Positions 60,292-64,000 of a stretch of DNA of 64,000 bases are shown in pieces. The stretch is taken from NCBI RefSeq assembly GCF_036345915.1, contig NZ_CP107785.1, positions 7,874,001 through 7,938,000 of the forward strand. The letters run 5' to 3'. Position 1 is the first letter of the stretch. The number at the start of each line of letters is the position of its first letter. The translations under genes and the position numbers were made by a program. The DNA is from Nocardia sp. NBC_00565. GTDB lineage: Bacteria; Actinomycetota; Actinomycetes; Mycobacteriales; Mycobacteriaceae. A model generated the notes under the pieces. That model searched no databases and was not told the DNA's origin. It saw only the letters and a program-made list of their open reading frames with translations.

Positions 60292-61155
60292 ATGGCAGCA
60301 CAGGATCTATCGGGTAAGACGGTGGTGGTGACCGGAGCCAGTTCCGGTATCGGCGCCGAGGCGGCGGCGAAACTGGTTGCCCGCGGCGCCACCGTCGCGG
60401 TGGTCGGACGCTCGCCCGAGCGCACGGCCGAGGTGGCGGAACGGGTCGGCGCGCAGGCGTTCCTCGCCGACTTCGCCCGCTTCGACGAGGTGCGCAAACT
60501 CGCCGATCAACTCCTCGACCGCTATCCGCGCATCGACGTGCTGGCCAACAACGCGGGCGGCGCCTGGGCCAAGCGCATCGTCACCGACGACGGCAACGAG
60601 CAGACCTTCCAGGTCAACCACCTCTCGCCGTTCCTGCTGACCAGCCTGCTGCTGGATCGGCTGGTGCAGTCGCAGGCCAGGGTGGTCAATACCGCGAGCA
60701 CGACCTACCGGATGGCCAAACTGGATCTCGATACCGTCAACGCGTCGACGGGTTCGTTCAACCAGCTGGCCGTCTACGGCACCTCCAAGCTCGCGAACAT
60801 CCTCTTCACCAGGGAACTGGCCCGCCGCACCGAGGGCACCGGGCTGCTCACCGTCGCATTCCATCCCGGCGTGGTCGCCACCCGCGTCTACGACAACATC
60901 CCGCTCGGCATCGGCGCGTTCATCCGCTCCCCGCTGTCGCGACCCTTCTTCATCCGCCCCGACAAGGGCGCGGATCCGTTGGTGCACTTGGCGACATCGG
61001 CGGAGGCGATCAACGGCCAGTACTACCACCGCTTCAAGGTGGAGCCGCCGCGCAACAAGCGGGCGGTGGATCCGGAACTCGCGCAACGGCTCTGGGTGCT
61101 CTCCGAACAGATCACCGGTGTGACGAGTTCGGCGACAAAACCAGATCAGACGTAG
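60292..61155 (+). CDS. Short-chain dehydrogenase, retinol-dehydrogenase-like
   Basis: A 287-aa NAD(P)-dependent SDR. Cofactor motif: VVVTGASSGIGAEAAAKLVA. NAG motif: IDVLANNAGGA. Catalytic set: Ser in NTASTTYRMA, Tyr-x-x-x-Lys in VYGTSKLANILFTRELAR. ATG 60292 has GGGAGG upstream. It is divergent from the flippase-like gene. The N-terminal AAQDLSGKTV and following arginine (GRSPERT) suggest NADP preference. The substrate is unknown. Confidence 0.9.
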   Translation: MAAQDLSGKTVVVTGASSGIGAEAAAKLVARGATVAVVGRSPERTAEVAERVGAQAFLADFARFDEVRKLADQLLDRYPRIDVLANNAGGAWAKRIVTDDGNEQTFQVNHLSPFLLTSLLLDRLVQSQARVVNTASTTYRMAKLDLDTVNASTGSFNQLAVYGTSKLANILFTRELARRTEGTGLLTVAFHPGVVATRVYDNIPLGIGAFIRSPLSRPFFIRPDKGADPLVHLATSAEAINGQYYHRFKVEPPRNKRAVDPELAQRLWVLSEQITGVTSSATKPDQT

Positions 61156-61161
61156 TCCGGC

Positions 61162-61965
61162 TCAGTGGGCGTGCGCACCGAGTGCGTGCTGCCCACCGGC
61201 CATGTCCTCGGCATCGACTCCGACGCTGAACACCTCGCCGGTCATCTTCCCCTGATCGAGTTCGACGATCGCCCGAACCACCTGCTCGGTGGGCACCAGC
61301 GCGGGAAAGCTGTTGGGCGCGATGGCATTGGCCCGCACCCCGAACTCCGCGAACTCGACTGCGAGGTGCCGGGTCAACTGGTCGAGCGCGGCCTTGGACG
61401 CGGCGTAGACCGCCTGCCCGCCGGGATACACCCGCGATCCCGCGATGCTGGAGACATTGACGATATTGCGGTTGTGCTCCCGGTTCTCGTCCGCGGTGTG
61501 CAGCCAGCCGCGCTGCGCCAGTCGCGCCGATAAGCGCAGCGGCACACCGACATTGACCGCGAAGTGCGGTTCGAACTCGTCCAGTGCCGCATCGCCGTCG
61601 ACGATGCCGCGTGGCTGCCACCGGCTGTGGCCCGCATTGTTGACCAGCAGATCCACGCGGCCGAACCGGGCCAGCGCCAGCTCGACCACTCGCTCGACCG
61701 CGCCCGCTTCGGTGAGGTCGGCGCGGATCATGAAGATGCGCGAAGCATTCTCCGGCACCGGCGTTTCCGGCTCGAACGGATCGATGAACCATTCGTGCTG
61801 CGAGGGTGCGGCCGGGATGCGATTGCGGTGCACCGCGACGATGTCGTACTGCGTGTACAGGCCACGGCAGAAGGCATCGCCCAAGGTGCCGCCGGCACCG
61901 GTCAATAGGCAGACGCGGCGGTCACCACGGGACAATGCTATCTCCTCCCCAACGCTGGACCACAT
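61162..61965 (-). CDS. Short-chain dehydrogenase, operon partner of 2OG oxygenase
   Basis: A 267-aa SDR. Cofactor motif: VCLLTGAGGTLGDAFCRGLY. NAG motif: VDLLVNNAGHSRWQPRG. Catalytic set: VSSIAGSR and VYAASKAALDQLTRHLAVEF. The start is uncertain: ATG 61965 overlaps the oxygenase by 44 bp, and GTG 61953 is also possible. The coupling suggests joint action, for example hydroxylation then oxidation of one substrate (inference). It is convergent with the other SDR. Confidence 0.85.
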   Translation of the reverse strand: MWSSVGEEIALSRGDRRVCLLTGAGGTLGDAFCRGLYTQYDIVAVHRNRIPAAPSQHEWFIDPFEPETPVPENASRIFMIRADLTEAGAVERVVELALARFGRVDLLVNNAGHSRWQPRGIVDGDAALDEFEPHFAVNVGVPLRLSARLAQRGWLHTADENREHNRNIVNVSSIAGSRVYPGGQAVYAASKAALDQLTRHLAVEFAEFGVRANAIAPNSFPALVPTEQVVRAIVELDQGKMTGEVFSVGVDAEDMAGGQHALGAHAH

Positions 61966-62704
61966 ACTCCCTCGGCCGATGCAGCCACATGATCACGGTA
62001 TTGCGCGCGGCCGCATTGTTTCCGGCGAACATATGCCACGAGCGCGGCGTGCACTCGAACAGCACCAGCGAATTGTCCAGCGGCGGAACCAGCAGGGACG
62101 CAACCGGATTCCCGGCGCCGACATGCTCGAACAATGCGGTCTCGCCGCCGTCGCCCGGCTGCCAGCCCGGATTGCCCAGATAGAACAGCACGGCCACCGC
62201 GCGCACGTTCTCCCGTGCCACCACACCGGGCTCGCGCGCGCCGGTCTTGATATCCACCGCGGGATCCGCCGTCCGGATCTCACCGGGACCGGGGACCGGC
62301 CCCGGGAACCAGGCCGGGCCGAGATCATTGTGTGGTCCACCGGGCGGACTGTTGGGCGGGTGATTGTGGATACCGCCCTCGACGTCGCCGGTCGCGCTCA
62401 CCCCGGCGACCCGGGCGATCAGGTCGTGCCACTCCCGGGACAGGAACAGCGCGAGCGGCCCGTCCCGCATCCCGGACAGCGGCGCCCCGATCGCGCCGTA
62501 GTTGTCCGTGACCGGCCCGAACGACTGTTCCCGGCGCACCCGCACCAGTTCATCGGCCAACCGCCGATAGAACTCGGGCACGAACACATCCCTGGCGTAT
62601 ACGTGCGGAAACGGTCCGGCCCGGCGAATCCAGCGCCGATGGGCGAAAAGCTCCGCGAACCACTGGGGTAACGCGGGCGCGTTGGCACCTGCTGGCCCTG
62701 TCAC
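61922..62704 (-). CDS. 2-oxoglutarate/Fe(II) oxygenase-like protein
   Basis: A 260-aa double-stranded beta-helix oxygenase. The HxD of the facial triad is in GGPHNDLGPAW, the distal His is in CTPRSWHMFAGNN, and the cosubstrate arginine is plausibly in NAAARNTVIMWLHRP. The N-terminus (WFAELFAHRRWIRRAGPFPH) resembles P4H/TPA1-like proteins. ATG 62704 starts MTGPAGANAPALPQWFAEL. It is the first gene of an operon with the SDR. Substrate unknown. Confidence 0.78.
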   Translation of the reverse strand: MTGPAGANAPALPQWFAELFAHRRWIRRAGPFPHVYARDVFVPEFYRRLADELVRVRREQSFGPVTDNYGAIGAPLSGMRDGPLALFLSREWHDLIARVAGVSATGDVEGGIHNHPPNSPPGGPHNDLGPAWFPGPVPGPGEIRTADPAVDIKTGAREPGVVARENVRAVAVLFYLGNPGWQPGDGGETALFEHVGAGNPVASLLVPPLDNSLVLFECTPRSWHMFAGNNAAARNTVIMWLHRPREYVVQRWGGDSIVPW

Positions 62705-62793
62705 ATCAATCCCTCCCGAACGACCATCGCGATCCTATTGCCTGGTCCGCCCCTGGTGTGCGCTGGCCGCTCGACCGTTGCGAAGATCGCCGG

Positions 62794-62904
62794 GTGAGCC
62801 GCGACCTACGCATCTGTTTCCTCGGTGATTCGTTCGTCGCCGGTGTCGGCGACCCGCGCTGCCTCGGCTGGGCGCGGTGCGCGGTCCACAGCGGCAGGGC
62901 TTAG
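62794..62904 (+). pseudogene. N-terminal fragment of an SGNH/GDSL hydrolase
   Basis: From GTG 62794 the frame reads SRDLRICFLGDSFVAGVGDP then RCLGWARCAVHSGRA-stop. The block I motif LGDSFVAGVGDP with the conserved W of the next turn is the start of SGNH hydrolases, but the remaining ~160 residues are missing. The fragment lies 44 bp before the GntR gene. It is a remnant left by deletion. Confidence 0.6.
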
Positions 62905-62947
62905 ACTGTCTGGGACGTAATCGGAACGAAAGCGAAAGGTCGCATCG

Positions 62948-63724
62948 ATGGGATCCCAAACGGTAGTCGCCGACGTTGCCGACGAACTGGCACGCCGGGT
63001 TGCCGCAGGGGAATATCAGCCGGGGGATCTAATGCCCTCGGTGCGGCAGGTGGCCGAAGAATTCGAGATGAACCGCGCGACCGCGCAGCTCACCCTCGGT
63101 CGGCTGGAGTCCTATGGATTCGTCGAAGCGCGCCGGGGCAAGGGGTTCACCATCCGCGATGTCCGTGAGGCGGGCGGCATCGACGTGTATCGGCACCTGT
63201 TCCGGTTCTCCATCCCGATGCCGGATATCGCCATCGAAATGTTCCACGATGTGGTCGAGGTCGAGCGCGGCATCGTCATGGAGGCGCTGCTCGCCTACAC
63301 CAGCGGCGAACAGGACATCGACCCGGCCGTATTGAAGGCCGATATCGATGAACTGGAATCGCTTGCCCGCCTGGAAGTTCCGGACCATCGCCAGATCCTC
63401 GCCATCGAGGTCGGCTTGGTCCGCAGGCTGCTCACCTCGCTCGGGCTGAGTATGCAGCGGGCGGTTCTGAACTCGATCGGCGAGATGGTGCTCGAGGTGC
63501 CGGAGGCGATCGAGGCCTACTTCGCGGGTGCTGCCGATCTGCACGTGCTGGTCTGGCGGGCGCTGGTCGCGGTGTGGGATTCCGGTTCCGGCCCGTCCGA
63601 TGCGCAATTGGCGCTGTTCGAGGACCTGTTCGGGATGTATCACGAAAAGGTGATCGCCCGGTTCGAGGAGCTGCTCGGGGTGTCCGAAGAGCACGAGCGC
63701 GACGCGCACGCGGCGACCGCCTGA
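62948..63724 (+). CDS. GntR-family regulator, FadR-like (FCD)
   Basis: A 258-aa regulator. The winged helix (about 1-75) is LARRVAAGEYQPGDLMPSVR, QVAEEFEMNRATAQLTLGRL with ESYGFVEARRGKGFTIRD. The all-helical C-terminal FCD domain has histidine/aspartate ligand candidates (EMFHDVVEVERG, VPDHRQILAIEVGL, AADLHVLVWRALVAVWD). ATG 62948 has AAAGGTCGCATCG upstream. It is FadR-like, so an acyl-CoA or carboxylic-acid ligand is possible. No adjacent target operon is visible. Confidence 0.88.
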   Translation: MGSQTVVADVADELARRVAAGEYQPGDLMPSVRQVAEEFEMNRATAQLTLGRLESYGFVEARRGKGFTIRDVREAGGIDVYRHLFRFSIPMPDIAIEMFHDVVEVERGIVMEALLAYTSGEQDIDPAVLKADIDELESLARLEVPDHRQILAIEVGLVRRLLTSLGLSMQRAVLNSIGEMVLEVPEAIEAYFAGAADLHVLVWRALVAVWDSGSGPSDAQLALFEDLFGMYHEKVIARFEELLGVSEEHERDAHAATA

Positions 63725-63779
63725 CCGCTCGATACGCGTGATCAGCGATCGACCACCTGTCTGAGACAATATATGGTCG

Positions 63780-63941
63780 GTGGCAGGCTCGCACCGACTC
63801 GCGGCGAGTATCGGACAGGTGCACCGCGCGATCTGCCGCGACGGCCGCACCGTCTGCGCGCAACTCGACGCCGAGAGACCCTTCCTCGAATTGGTCGAGC
63901 GCTGGCTGCCGGGCCGCACCGAGAACGGTGCGGCCGGGTAG
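63780..63941 (+). CDS. Possible small ORF or gene remnant
   Basis: From GTG 63780 a 53-aa frame reads AGSHRLAASIGQVHRAICRD, GRTVCAQLDAERPFLELVER, WLPGRTENGAAG-stop. The composition looks protein-like with a helix-rich pattern, but there is no ribosome site and no recognised family. It may be a C-terminal remnant or chance. Confidence 0.25.
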   Translation: MAGSHRLAASIGQVHRAICRDGRTVCAQLDAERPFLELVERWLPGRTENGAAG

Positions 63942-63955
63942 CTGCGATCACTCCC

Positions 63956-64000
63956 TCAGCCGATGAAGGACTCGGGGCCGAGGCGGCCCCACGCAACGAA
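63956..64000 (-). CDS. C-terminus of an unidentified gene (partial)
   Basis: The last 14 codons of a minus-strand gene, FVAWGRLGPESFIG-stop, lie at the right edge; the body of the gene is outside the window. Too short to assign. Confidence 0.45.
   Translation of the reverse strand, partial: FVAWGRLGPESFIG

Overview
The window is high-GC actinobacterial chromosome and most resembles Nocardia or a close mycolic-acid-producing relative. The evidence is the gene content: a mycobacterial-type Sdh1 succinate dehydrogenase, an EspG / PE-like / PPE-like / DUF3558 type VII secretion cassette, FadD and fatty-acyl-AMP ligase enzymes, a PKS, an EmbR-like FHA regulator beside a receptor Ser/Thr kinase, DinB/mycothiol-type proteins, and many HTH-DUF5753/DUF397 modules. 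I saw no rRNA, tRNA, CRISPR array or intact insertion sequence. The genus is an inference; no marker gene settles it.

Layout. 1-11 kb: the start of a probable P450 (minus, cut by the window edge), lon protease with a HAIR-like operator, a Y-family polymerase, a YhdH-type oxidoreductase followed by a TetR fragment without its DNA-binding head, an ABC exporter, and a 945-aa FAD/Fe-S oxidoreductase preceded by six iterated CGGATCCG boxes. 11-15 kb: a 34-aa peptide gene, a 77-bp tandem repeat running into an AlkA-like glycosylase, a pair of small overlapping genes, and an HTH-DUF5753 regulator with two DUF397 genes. 15-20.5 kb: the sdhCAB operon (minus) divergent from a thiolase that lacks the second catalytic cysteine. 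20.5-25.2 kb: a small coiled-coil protein, an alpha/beta hydrolase, a DinB-fold protein, and a SigG-type sigma factor with a TIGR03086 partner.

25.3-34.6 kb is accessory. It holds an orphan type VII substrate cassette (lipoprotein, PE-like, PPE-like, EspG), a second HTH-DUF5753/DUF397 module paralogous to the first, small enzymes, an HxlR pseudogene beside a RibD-like reductase, a transglycosylase remnant, an FHA-HTH regulator and a serine protease that ends before its catalytic serine. 34.6-42.4 kb: an acyl-CoA dehydrogenase, a Ser/Thr kinase with an extracellular peptidoglycan-binding-like domain translationally coupled to an EmbR-like SARP-FHA regulator, an AAA ATPase, an NlpC/P60 hydrolase behind a probable c-di-AMP (ydaO) riboswitch, and an S4 RNA-binding protein.

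42.5-52.5 kb: a CPA2 antiporter coupled to a ParB-like protein, then an operon of ACP, one-module KS-AT-DH-KR-ACP PKS and fatty-acyl-AMP ligase, divergent from an MBL-fold hydrolase. 52.5-64 kb: a 4-copy 26-bp repeat, a nitronate monooxygenase divergent from a FadD5-like ligase, an internally deleted isochorismatase-like protein, a TetR/methyltransferase divergent pair, a flippase-like membrane protein carrying a pseudokinase-like domain, two SDRs, a 2OG-type oxygenase, an SGNH-hydrolase fragment and a GntR regulator.

Themes. Several genes are linked by ATGA/GTGA overlaps (kinase-EmbR, PKS operon, both HTH-DUF397 modules, antiporter pair, type VII cassette). There are many truncated or decayed genes. 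A ~140-bp dispersed repeat occurs at 20.4 and 60.0 kb, and a 20-bp motif is shared by 40.6 kb and the 5' end of the PKS gene.
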